From contig CALBLR010000205.1 of NCBI GenBank assembly GCA_937896015.1, forward strand, positions 1 to 6,168: a DNA stretch of 6,168 nucleotides, written 5' to 3'. Both the position numbers and the translations under genes were made by a program. The stretch is from an uncultured Prevotellaceae bacterium. Its GTDB lineage: Bacteria > Bacteroidota > Bacteroidia > Bacteroidales > Muribaculaceae. Below the pieces are notes generated by a model. That model was not told where the DNA came from and did no database searches. It saw only the letters and a program-made list of their open reading frames with translations. Positions 1 through 6,052 of this stretch are shown one piece after another. The stretch's first letter is position 1. Each line of letters opens with the position of its first letter.

Positions 1-1
1 C

Positions 2-163
2 AAGTGCCTCATCCACCTCGACAAAATCGACGGCAAGCTGCTCATAACCTCGGTTATCGACAATCTGCTGAAGGGCGCCAGCGGCACTGCGGTGCACAAC
101 ATGAACCTGCTTTTCGGCCTGCACGAGAAGGTGGGACTCATGCTCAAGCCGTCGGCGTTCTAA
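2..163 (+). CDS. argC: N-acetyl(succinyl)-gamma-glutamyl-phosphate reductase, C-terminal fragment
   Basis: This is the last 53 codons of a gene that begins before the window, read in frame from base 2 to the TAA at 161-163. The translation contains [17 protein letters not shown] and ends GLMLKPSAF. It matches the conserved C-terminus of ArgC, where a G-x-(A/S)-G-x-A-(V/I)-x-N-x-N-L segment precedes the closing hydrophobic strand. ArgC is a cytoplasmic NADPH-dependent enzyme that reduces the acylated glutamyl phosphate to the semialdehyde, the substrate of the aminotransferase encoded next. In Bacteroides the acyl group is known to be succinyl rather than acetyl at a later step, so the same may hold here (inference). 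The gap to argD is only 35 bp with no terminator, which suggests one operon. The catalytic cysteine and the NADP-binding half lie outside the window. Confidence 0.88.
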   Translation, partial: KCLIHLDKIDGKLLITSVIDNLLKGASGTAVHNMNLLFGLHEKVGLMLKPSAF

Positions 164-198
164 AAAAAAGTTTAATGCAAAGAACTTAGAAACCAGAA

Positions 199-1320
199 AT
201 GAAATTATTCGACGTATATCCATTATATGACATCGAGATAGTGAAGGGCCGCGGCTGCTACACCTACGACACCAATGGCACCGAATATCTCGACCTTTAT
301 GGCGGCCATGCCGTGATTTCGGTGGGCCACAGCCACCCCCACTACGTGGAGGCCATAATCAACCAGGCACAGAAACTGGTGTTTTACAGCAACTCGGTGA
401 TAAATTCACTCCAGCAGCGCCTGGCCGACAAGCTGGGCCAAGCCTCGGGCTATGACGACTATCAGCTGTTTCTCGTCAACTCTGGCGCCGAGGCCAACGA
501 GAATGCGCTGAAGCTCGCCTCGTTTCACACGGGCAAAAAACGTATATTGGCGTTCAGCAAGGCTTTCCACGGCCGCACATCGCTTGCCGTTGAGGCCACC
601 GACAACCCCAAGATCAAAGCCCCGGCCAATGTGAGTGGCAACGTCACCTTTGTGCCGTTTAACAGCATCGAGGCCGTGAATGCCGAGATTGCCAAGGGCG
701 ATGTGGCGGCTGTAATCATCGAGGGCATTCAGGGTGTGGGCGGAATCCAAATCCCCAACGACGACTTCCTGCGCCAGCTGCGCCAAGTCACAGCCCAGAG
801 CGGCGTGGTGCTGATTCTCGACGAGATTCAGAGCGGCTATGGCCGCACGGGCAAGTTCTTCGCCCACCAGTATGCCGGCATCCGCCCCGACATAATCACC
901 ATGGCCAAGGGAATAGCCAACGGCTATCCCATGGGTGGCTTGCTCATCAGCCCCATGTTCAAGCCCGTGTATGGCGAGCTGGGCACCACATTCGGCGGCA
1001 ACCACCTGGGCTGCGCCGCAGCCTGCGCCGTGCTCGACATTTTCGAGAGTGAGCATCTGGTGGACAACGCGCGCCGTGTGGGCGAGCACCTTATGGCCGA
1101 ACTTAAGAAGATTCCTCAAATCAAGGAGGTGCGCGGCCGCGGCCTGATGATAGGCATGGAGTTTGACTTCCCGGTGAAGGAACTGCGCTCGCGCCTCATC
1201 CACGAGCAGCATGTGTTCACCGGCGCAAGCGGCACAAATGTGCTGCGCCTGCTGCCGCCGCTGGTGCTCACCACCGGGCAGGCCGACGAGTTTGTGTCGC
1301 GCCTGAAGCGGCTTTTATAG
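199..1320 (+). CDS. argD: Acetylornithine/N-succinylornithine aminotransferase (ArgD-type)
   Basis: This is a class-III, PLP-dependent aminotransferase of 373 residues. It moves an amino group from glutamate to the acylated glutamate semialdehyde, giving N-acyl-ornithine for arginine synthesis. Visible family marks are SGAEANE at residues 95-101 (phosphate-binding region), FHGRT at 123-127 (ring-stacking and substrate region), DEIQSG at 208-213 (Asp208 pairs with the PLP ring nitrogen), the Schiff-base lysine Lys237 in MAKGIANG, and the GTTFGGN segment with Thr263/Thr264 that contacts the cofactor phosphate of the partner subunit. It is shorter than the E. coli enzyme (about 400 residues), but the MKLFDVYPLYDI start is the usual one in Bacteroidetes ArgD. 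The start has no Shine-Dalgarno sequence. It follows argC by 35 bp, which supports the arginine role over lysine or catabolic paralogues. Succinylated substrate is inferred from known Bacteroides arginine synthesis; sequence alone does not separate acetyl from succinyl. Confidence 0.93.
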   Translation: MKLFDVYPLYDIEIVKGRGCYTYDTNGTEYLDLYGGHAVISVGHSHPHYVEAIINQAQKLVFYSNSVINSLQQRLADKLGQASGYDDYQLFLVNSGAEANENALKLASFHTGKKRILAFSKAFHGRTSLAVEATDNPKIKAPANVSGNVTFVPFNSIEAVNAEIAKGDVAAVIIEGIQGVGGIQIPNDDFLRQLRQVTAQSGVVLILDEIQSGYGRTGKFFAHQYAGIRPDIITMAKGIANGYPMGGLLISPMFKPVYGELGTTFGGNHLGCAAACAVLDIFESEHLVDNARRVGEHLMAELKKIPQIKEVRGRGLMIGMEFDFPVKELRSRLIHEQHVFTGASGTNVLRLLPPLVLTTGQADEFVSRLKRLL

Positions 1321-1340
1321 CGGTTATTAAAAAAATTAAC

Positions 1341-1348
1341 TATATTTG
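1341..1348 (+). promoter_or_regulatory. Possible Bacteroidetes -7 promoter box upstream of proC
   Basis: TATATTTG fits the Bacteroidetes sigma-ABfr -7 consensus TAnnTTTG exactly and lies 60 bp before the proC start. No TTTG-like -33 box is found 19-21 bp upstream, so the promoter is weak or imperfect. A start site about 5-7 bp downstream would fall inside the left arm of the 1350-1380 inverted repeat. proC could instead simply be read through from argD. Confidence 0.42.
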
Positions 1349-1349
1349 T

Positions 1350-1380
1350 GGGGCAATTGTGCAGTGTGCGCAATTGCCCC
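1350..1380 (+). terminator. 13-bp inverted repeat between argD and proC: weak terminator or operator
   Basis: GGGGCAATTG (1350-1359) and CAATTGCCCC (1371-1380) are perfect complements. The stem extends inward by a T-G wobble and two Watson-Crick pairs to 13 bp around a 5-base loop (AGTGT). It is followed by GCGTTATTTC, an interrupted T-run that resembles the GCG plus T-run after the strong terminator near 4500. It may therefore end or attenuate argCD transcription. Because it also abuts a -7-like box, it could be a protein-binding palindrome at the proC promoter. The structure is seen directly; its role is inferred. Confidence 0.5.
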
Positions 1381-1408
1381 GCGTTATTTCAATAAAAACT
1401 ACTGAAGA

Positions 1409-2194
1409 ATGAAAATAGGAATCATAGGGGCCGGCAACATGGGCGGAGCCATTGCCCGCGGCTTGGCCGCCGGAAGCAAGGTGGCTGCGGCCGACATCAC
1501 GGTGTGCTCGCCCAACCGCCGCGGCGAGCTCGACGCCCTCAAGGCCGAGTATCCCGACATTAATGTGAGTGTTGACAATGAGGCCGCCGTGAGCGGCACC
1601 GACATGATAATACTGGCCGTGAAGCCATGGCTGCTCGACGAGGTGATGGACGCCTTGAAGATGAAGATTGACTTCGGCCGCCAGATGCTGGTGTCGATAG
1701 TGGCCGGAGCCACGCTTGAGCAGCTTGCCGACTATGCGTATGCCGGCAAGGCGGCTGTGTTTCAGCTTATTCCAAACACTGCTATCAGCGTGCACCAGAG
1801 CATGACCTTCATTGCCGCCCGCGGAGCCAGTCCCAAGAAGATTGCCGCCGTCGAGGGCATATTTGGCGAGCTGGGCCAGACCATGGTGGTGGATGAGCGC
1901 CAGATGCCCGCATGCATGGCGCTGGCCTCGTGTGGCATAGCCTATGTGATGCGCTACATCCGCGCAGCCAGCGAGGGTGGGGTGGAGCTTGGCCTGCCGG
2001 CCGACACCGCCAAGCAGATAGTGATGCAGACCATGACCGGAGCCGTGGAGCTGCTGCGCGCCACAGGCAGCCACCCCGAGGCTGAGATCGACAAGGTGAC
2101 CACCCCCGGCGGACTCACCATCAGGGGCCTTAACGCCATGGAGGCAGGCGGCTTCACCGCCAGTGTGATAGCCGGGCTCAAGGCCTCGCGCTGA
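1409..2194 (+). CDS. proC: Pyrroline-5-carboxylate reductase
   Basis: ProC catalyses the last step of proline synthesis, reducing 1-pyrroline-5-carboxylate to L-proline with NAD(P)H in the cytoplasm. The 261-residue length is normal for the family (about 260-280). The N-terminal Rossmann fold opens MKIGIIGAGNMGGAIARGL, with the dinucleotide-binding glycines in GAGNMG at residues 7-12. AVKPWLLDEV follows the central beta strands, and the PNTAISVHQSM segment (from residue 122) corresponds to the family's PNTP substrate-side loop. The helical dimerisation half carries the ProC signature VTTPGGLTIRGLNAMEAGGF from residue 230. The start fits the beginning of the Rossmann strand and has no Shine-Dalgarno sequence. 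It lies 88 bp after argD, an order that also occurs in Bacteroides, joining arginine and proline synthesis, both of which draw on glutamate. The nearby hairpin and -7-like box suggest that it can be expressed separately from argCD. Confidence 0.95.
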   Translation: MKIGIIGAGNMGGAIARGLAAGSKVAAADITVCSPNRRGELDALKAEYPDINVSVDNEAAVSGTDMIILAVKPWLLDEVMDALKMKIDFGRQMLVSIVAGATLEQLADYAYAGKAAVFQLIPNTAISVHQSMTFIAARGASPKKIAAVEGIFGELGQTMVVDERQMPACMALASCGIAYVMRYIRAASEGGVELGLPADTAKQIVMQTMTGAVELLRATGSHPEAEIDKVTTPGGLTIRGLNAMEAGGFTASVIAGLKASR

Positions 2195-2235
2195 AATTGT
2201 ATGTTGTGACACCGTAAAAAAAGATAACACGTATT

Positions 2236-2592
2236 ATGTCAGTCAACAAAGTGATATTGCTGGGCAACGTGGGCCTCGACCCCGAAATCAGTTATCCTCA
2301 AAAGGGCCAGACTCTGGCCCGTGTGCGCCTTGCCACCAGCGAGCGCGCCTACGTCAACCAGAACGGGGTGCAGGTGCCTGAGCGCACCGAGTGGCACACC
2401 ATAGTGGTGTGGGGCAAGCAGGCCGAGGTGGTGGAGCGCTATGTGCGCAAGGGCTCAAAGCTGTATGTGGAGGGTAAGATGCGCACCCGCGCCTATGAGG
2501 ATCGCAACCAAATAAAGCGCTATGTCACCGAGGTGTATGCCGACGTCATCGAGCTTTTGGGCTCGCCGCGTGCCACCGCGCCTCAGCAGTAG
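2236..2592 (+). CDS. ssb: Single-stranded DNA-binding protein, short form lacking the acidic tip
   Basis: This is a 118-residue SSB of the bacterial OB-fold family, which binds single-stranded DNA during replication, repair and recombination. The fold fills residues 1 to about 108: MSVNKVILLGNVGLDPEI, then RLATSERA, then TEWHTIVVWGKQAEVVERYV, YVEGKMRTRAYEDR and YVTEVYADVIELL. Trp53, Trp59 and Tyr87 sit where E. coli SSB has its DNA-stacking aromatics Trp54, Phe60 and Trp88 (alignment by eye). The tail is only about ten residues, ending SPRATAPQQ. It has neither the long disordered linker nor the acidic DD(I/L)PF-type tip that recruits partner proteins in typical SSBs. Reading past the stop in the other two frames gives no acidic tip, so no simple frameshift explains this. 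It is probably an accessory paralogue, with the housekeeping ssb elsewhere (inference). It starts 41 bp after proC with no terminator, so it is likely co-transcribed. Confidence 0.92.
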   Translation: MSVNKVILLGNVGLDPEISYPQKGQTLARVRLATSERAYVNQNGVQVPERTEWHTIVVWGKQAEVVERYVRKGSKLYVEGKMRTRAYEDRNQIKRYVTEVYADVIELLGSPRATAPQQ

Positions 2593-2612
2593 TGGAAAAA
2601 CCGCTCCGGCTC

Positions 2613-2687
2613 TACACAAAAAATGTTAAGCCGCGGCACATTGTTGAATGATTTCACTACCTTTACACAAAATAGCCGCACGCGGCA
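2613..2687. repeat. Imperfect direct repeat upstream of the TPR lipoprotein gene
   Basis: Two similar blocks lie in the 151-bp gap between ssb and the lipoprotein gene. The first (2613-2638) runs TACACAAA, then an A-rich stretch, then AGCCGCGGCA. The second (2664-2687) runs TACACAAAATAGCCGC, then ACGCGGCA. Both share TACACAAAA and a GCCGC..GGCA end, and differ by small insertions. Their starts are 51 bp apart, close to five helical turns, so they could be paired protein-binding sites. The match is imperfect and could be chance. Confidence 0.35.
2658..2665 (+). promoter_or_regulatory. Possible -7 box of the TPR lipoprotein gene
   Basis: TACCTTTA matches the Bacteroidetes -7 consensus TAnnTTTG except in the last base, and CTACCTTT is a common form of this box. 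It lies 78 bp before the lipoprotein start, implying a leader of about 70 nt. No convincing -33 TTTG lies 19-21 bp upstream; the TTGTTG at 2641-2646 is too close. Tentative. Confidence 0.38.
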
Positions 2688-2743
2688 TGAGAAATCTAAG
2701 ATATAATTAACGGATTGCAATAATCTTAACGACTTTTATTGTT

Positions 2744-4429
2744 ATGAAAAAGAATTTGATTTTCACCTGCGCCGCAGCCGGAGTGCTCGTGCTCACGGGC
2801 TGCAGCAAGAAGATGGGAGAGTTCAAGGCCGAAAACTTCTCGGTAAATCCCACGCCTCTCACCGTGGTGGGCGAGAAAGTGCCCGCCACCGTCACTGCCA
2901 ACATCCCGCAGAAGTTTTTTGTGAAAAACGCCGAGCTCACCATTACACCCACGCTGGTGTATGGCGACCAGGAGGCCACTTCCACACCCTATGTGGTGCA
3001 GGGCGAGAAGGTGCGCGGCAACTATCAGGTGGTGCCCTATGAAACCGGAGGCACGCTCACCATTCCCGCAAGCTACACCTACAGCCCCGACATGATGAAC
3101 AGCGACCTGTGGCTCGACTTCAAGGTGCAGCAGGGCAAAAAGACCTATGCGCTGCCGCGCGTGAAGGTGGCCAACGGCGTTGTGGCCACTTCTACCATGG
3201 CCGATGCCGCAACGGTGACTCCTGCCATCGCCCCCGACAAGTTCCAGAAGGTGATCAACGAGAAATACACCGCCGACATCAAGTTCCTCATCAACCAGAC
3301 CAACGTGCGCGCCAGCGAGCTGCGCCAGCAGGCTCTGAAAGACCTGCACAAGACTGTGAAGGAAGCACAGACCGACGACAAAAAACAGGTGGAGGGCATC
3401 AACATCTCGTCGTATGCCTCTCCTGAGGGCGGTGTGAAACTCAACACCCGCATCGCATCGGGCCGTGAGGACAACACCAAGAAGTACCTCAACAGCCAGC
3501 TCAAGAAAAACGGCATAAAGGAAGCAGGCGAGCTCACCGCCGACTTCACCGCTCAAGACTGGGACGGCTTCCAGAAGCTGGTGTCGGAAAGCAACATTCA
3601 GGACAAGGACCTCATTCTCAGTGTGCTTTCGATGTATAAGGACCCCGAGACCCGCGAGCGTGAAATCCGCAACCTCTCGTCGGTGTTCGACCAGCTGGCC
3701 AAGGAAGTGCTGCCGCAGCTGCGCTACTCGCGCCTCACTGCCTCGATCAACACCATTGGCAAGACCGAGGAGGAGATGAAGGCCGCATACGAGAGCGATC
3801 CCTCATCGCTCACCGCCGAGGAGCTGCTGTACTACGCCAACACCCTCAAGAGCAATGCCGACCGCCAGGCTGCCTACAAAAAGTGTGCCGAGCTGTATCC
3901 CAACGACTACCGCGCCTACAACAACCTGGGTCTCACCGAATATGAGGCAAAGAACTACTCTGCCGCCAAAGACGACTTTGCCAAGGCTCTGCAGCTGAAT
4001 CCGCAAAGCAGCGAGGCCAAGATGAACCTGGGCCTCTGCTCGCTGCTCGACGGCAACTATGCCGACGCCAACCAGAAGCTGGGCAGCGCCGCAGGCGTTA
4101 AGGAACTTGGCGATGCCCTGGGTGTTTACTACCTGAAGACGGGCGACTACAATGCCGCTGTGCGCGCCTTCGGTGACTCTAAGACCAACAATGCCGCTCT
4201 GGCTCAAATCCTCACCAAGGACTACAGCTCGGCAAGCAGCACGCTGGCCTCTGTTGCCAATCCCGACGCCACCACCTACTATCTGATGGCAGTGCTCGGC
4301 GCCCGCACCAACAACGAGCAGATGACGCTCAGCAACCTCAAGCAGGCCGTGCGCCTCGACAGCTCGCTGGCTGCCAAGGCTGCCAAAGACCTCGAATTCG
4401 CCAAATACAACCTGTCGGGCATCAACTAA
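2744..4429 (+). CDS. Lipoprotein with Ig-like, OmpA-like and TPR domains
   Basis: This 561-residue protein probably acts as an envelope scaffold; its exact function is unknown. It has a signal peptide with lipobox LTGC, so Cys20 should be lipidated. The next residues, SKKMGE, are basic rather than the acidic stretch that marks surface export in Bacteroidetes, so a periplasm-facing anchor is more likely (inference). Residues from about 30 to 150 look like beta-rich Ig-like segments (NFSVNPTPLTVVGEKV, ELTITPTLVYG). Residues from about 174 to 260 resemble an OmpA C-terminal domain: YTADIKFLINQTNVR, then SYASPEGG at 223-230 and LNTRIASGRED, with Arg241 at the peptidoglycan-contacting arginine. 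The Asp that pairs with it in OmpA appears replaced by Ser226. TPR-type helical pairs run from about 357 to the end, clearest at 389-422 (YRAYNNLGLTEYEAKNYSAA, ending LQLNP). The ATG is preceded by an AT-rich leader without a Shine-Dalgarno sequence. A terminator follows, and the gene is probably monocistronic. Confidence 0.83.
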   Translation: MKKNLIFTCAAAGVLVLTGCSKKMGEFKAENFSVNPTPLTVVGEKVPATVTANIPQKFFVKNAELTITPTLVYGDQEATSTPYVVQGEKVRGNYQVVPYETGGTLTIPASYTYSPDMMNSDLWLDFKVQQGKKTYALPRVKVANGVVATSTMADAATVTPAIAPDKFQKVINEKYTADIKFLINQTNVRASELRQQALKDLHKTVKEAQTDDKKQVEGINISSYASPEGGVKLNTRIASGREDNTKKYLNSQLKKNGIKEAGELTADFTAQDWDGFQKLVSESNIQDKDLILSVLSMYKDPETREREIRNLSSVFDQLAKEVLPQLRYSRLTASINTIGKTEEEMKAAYESDPSSLTAEELLYYANTLKSNADRQAAYKKCAELYPNDYRAYNNLGLTEYEAKNYSAAKDDFAKALQLNPQSSEAKMNLGLCSLLDGNYADANQKLGSAAGVKELGDALGVYYLKTGDYNAAVRAFGDSKTNNAALAQILTKDYSSASSTLASVANPDATTYYLMAVLGARTNNEQMTLSNLKQAVRLDSSLAAKAAKDLEFAKYNLSGIN

Positions 4430-4455
4430 GCCGCCCCACAGCAATCCAGCATAAG

Positions 4456-4501
4456 GCAGGCCGCGCAACCCACCTCGGTTGCGCGGCCTGCTGCGTTTTT
4501 T
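4456..4501 (+). terminator. Strong intrinsic terminator after the TPR lipoprotein gene
   Basis: A perfect 15-bp GC-rich stem pairs 4456-4470 (GCAGGCCGCGCAACC) with 4477-4491 around the 6-base loop CACCTC. It is followed by TGCG and six Ts at 4496-4501. It begins 26 bp after the lipoprotein stop. The minus-strand side has no T-run after the stem, so it is mainly a plus-strand terminator. Still, the convergent DUF4932 gene ends only 20 bp away, has no other hairpin, and may use it too. Confidence 0.9.
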
Positions 4502-4520
4502 GGGGGCTAATCCCGTCCCG

Positions 4521-5909
4521 CTACTTGGCGGTGAAGAAGTGGAACACAGCGTTGCCAAGGCCGGGATATCCGGCTTTGGTCCTGAACACCCAGCCGGGAA
4601 TCACAAAGCCGTATTCGCGTCCCGGCTCGGTCTTTACAAATACCGATATTATGCGGCGGTCCTTGTCCATCTTCACGCCCGTAAGGTCGGGCATAATGTC
4701 TTTGTTGCCATTGTAATAGTTCATTCCGAATCCTCCCATGGCGTCGGGCTTGTCGAGATACACCTTCACCTCAAACCGGTCGGAGGCTGTCACGTCGCGA
4801 GCGTCCTTGGGCAGCGATGTGCCTATGATTGTGATTTGGTTGCGCCTAAGGTCGAGGTAGTCTTGCTTGACGTCGGCATTGTTCACCGTCTCCACAATCT
4901 TGGGGGCGAACTGTGCCAGGGTGGCATACTGGCTGCGGTTCTCGCGGTAGGCCGTCAGTGCGTTGGTCAGCTCGCGGAAAAACAGGAATCCGCTTGCCAC
5001 TTGGCCGCTGATTGAGGCTTCAACCGCGAGGCTGTCGCCGGCCGTGGTGGCGTGGGCCAGCGCATATTGCGTCTCCACTCCGCGCACCATCGACTCGCGC
5101 AGCACCGTGCCTCCGCCGGCATACGCACGCGCTTGCAGCTCTTCCTTCATCAGCTCGGCCGTGAGCTGCGCGTTTCCGTTGAACTGCTGCAGGTGCTGGT
5201 CAATTATGGGGTTGCAGGTGGGGTGCGAGAATTCATGCACTATAAGGCTCTCGAGGTTGTGAAACACTGGCACTCCGGCCTCGTCCAGGTTGCTGCAGCC
5301 AATTATCACCACCGACTCCTCGGGCTGTCCGGCACAGTGGAGCGTGGTGCCATAGTTGCCATAGTTTAGCAGGCTCACTGCGATGTGTCCGCGAATGGGG
5401 CCGCCAAAGAAGTCCTCGAGCCACTTCAGGTCAACATTCGAAATCATCGATTTGGCATTGGCCACCACCTTGCTGTAGAACGGCTGTTGCGACACATAAA
5501 AGTCGTGGAAGCCGCTGCGGCGGTACACGTCGTCCATCAGCCGGGCCATCTCGGCGTCCTGCCCGGTGTGCCAGCGGCTCTCGTATTTGGCCACGTCTGC
5601 CCCCGGCCGCAGCGTGAAGTGGCCGTCGCTGATGGCGGTGTGCGTGGCAAACGTGGCCACGGCATCATAGCTCAGTCCTTGCGCCCCGCGCAGCTCGTTG
5701 AGCCTTGCCACCGCCTTGTGGCTCTTGAAGGGGGCCATCATCGAGTCGATGGCCGCCACATACTTTTTGTTGAGGTTATACACATATTCCTCGAAGCCTG
5801 CGAGGCGGCACATGGCGCTCACAAACTCCACATTCTCGTCCACCGTAACTTCGATGGCCGATGCGTGCAAGCCCATAATAAGGCAAATTGCAAGAATTAA
5901 TTTTCTCAT
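4521..5909 (-). CDS. Secreted DUF4932-type putative zinc metalloprotease
   Basis: This 462-residue exported protein resembles the DUF4932 family, found mainly in Bacteroidetes and without an established function. An N-terminal signal peptide (MRKLILAICLIMGLHASA) probably ends at Ala18. Cys9 is not in a lipobox context, so signal peptidase I and a periplasmic or extracellular location are expected. The main domain, about residues 20-345, has the N-terminal VDENVEFVSAMCRLAGFEEY region and the zincin motif HEFSH at 225-229 in LIVHEFSHPTCNP. There His225 and His229 would bind zinc and Glu226 would act as catalytic base. A third ligand could be Glu272 in LRESMVRG or Glu279 (inference). Residues from about 355 to 462 (ITIIGTSLPKDARDV, RFEVKVYLDKP) look like a C-terminal beta-sandwich of the bacterial Ig-like type. 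The gene stands alone, converges on the lipoprotein gene, and has its own promoter. The family call is confident; protease activity is a prediction. Confidence 0.82.
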   Translation of the reverse strand: MRKLILAICLIMGLHASAIEVTVDENVEFVSAMCRLAGFEEYVYNLNKKYVAAIDSMMAPFKSHKAVARLNELRGAQGLSYDAVATFATHTAISDGHFTLRPGADVAKYESRWHTGQDAEMARLMDDVYRRSGFHDFYVSQQPFYSKVVANAKSMISNVDLKWLEDFFGGPIRGHIAVSLLNYGNYGTTLHCAGQPEESVVIIGCSNLDEAGVPVFHNLESLIVHEFSHPTCNPIIDQHLQQFNGNAQLTAELMKEELQARAYAGGGTVLRESMVRGVETQYALAHATTAGDSLAVEASISGQVASGFLFFRELTNALTAYRENRSQYATLAQFAPKIVETVNNADVKQDYLDLRRNQITIIGTSLPKDARDVTASDRFEVKVYLDKPDAMGGFGMNYYNGNKDIMPDLTGVKMDKDRRIISVFVKTEPGREYGFVIPGWVFRTKAGYPGLGNAVFHFFTAK

Positions 5910-5972
5910 GCAGTTACGTTAGTTATGTTATGATAATAAAAAAGTTGCTGACATTAATACGCACAGCGAGGG

Positions 5973-6003
5973 CAAATATAAACAAAAAAACGCCGCCCGG
6001 CAA
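5973..6003 (-). promoter_or_regulatory. Predicted promoter of the DUF4932-type gene
   Basis: On the minus strand, TATATTTG (5973-5980) fits the Bacteroidetes -7 consensus TAnnTTTG exactly. A GTTG (6001-6004; its TTG at 6001-6003) lies 20 bp upstream, within the expected 19-21 bp spacing, and matches three of four bases of the -33 TTTG. Transcription would begin near 5967, giving a leader of roughly 57 nt before the ATG at 5909. The -33 element and spacer lie inside the upstream gene's terminator hairpin and T-run. Confidence 0.6.
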
Positions 6004-6024
6004 CTAAAAAAGTGCCGGGCGGCG
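5984..6024 (-). terminator. Intrinsic terminator of the threonine aldolase gene
   Basis: Read on the minus strand, a perfect 12-bp stem (CGCCGCCCGGCA at 6013-6024 pairing with TGCCGGGCGGCG at 5991-6002) with a 10-base loop is followed at once by seven Ts (5984-5990). It begins 28 bp after the stop codon of the minus-strand gene at 6053, which fits a Rho-independent terminator for that gene. Confidence 0.9.
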
Positions 6025-6052
6025 TGTGATGCGTAATGCCGATTTCATGCGG

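Noticed and set aside
157..185. GTTCT...AGAAC inverted pair between argC and argD
   Set aside because: Only a 5-bp AT-rich stem with a 19-base A-rich loop; too weak to call a terminator or regulatory hairpin.
4..189. Plus-strand 61-codon frame at the window start
   Set aside because: It is out of frame with the conserved argC C-terminus, which ends properly at 161-163. The Arg/Gln/His-rich product is a shadow.
406..1212. Long minus-strand open frame (268 codons) opposite argD
   Set aside because: It lies wholly inside a well-recognised argD. Its product is His/Ala/Leu-rich low-complexity sequence with no recognisable motif, as expected when GC-biased codons of a real gene are read on the opposite strand.
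1340..2230. Minus-strand open frame of 296 codons covering proC
   Set aside because: proC on the plus strand carries clear Rossmann and family signatures over the same DNA. The antisense product is rich in Gly and His without a domain.
2580..2690. Frameshifted SSB tail carrying an acidic tip
   Set aside because: Both other forward frames after the SSB end were read by eye. Neither encodes an Asp-rich or DDLPF-like end before a stop.
2726..3556. Minus-strand open frame of 276 codons opposite the TPR lipoprotein gene
   Set aside because: The plus-strand gene has a signal peptide, lipobox, OmpA-like and TPR features. The antisense frame shows none and is a codon-bias shadow.
3803..4558. Minus-strand open frame of 251 codons crossing the terminator at 4456-4501
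   Set aside because: It would run through a strong terminator hairpin and overlap the end of the DUF4932-type gene in a different frame. The product is Val/Gly-rich with no family resemblance.
4479..5900. Plus-strand open frames (4479-5015, 5385-5900 and smaller ones) opposite the DUF4932-type gene
   Set aside because: They are antisense to a convincing secreted protein gene. The products have no motifs and no promoter or leader.
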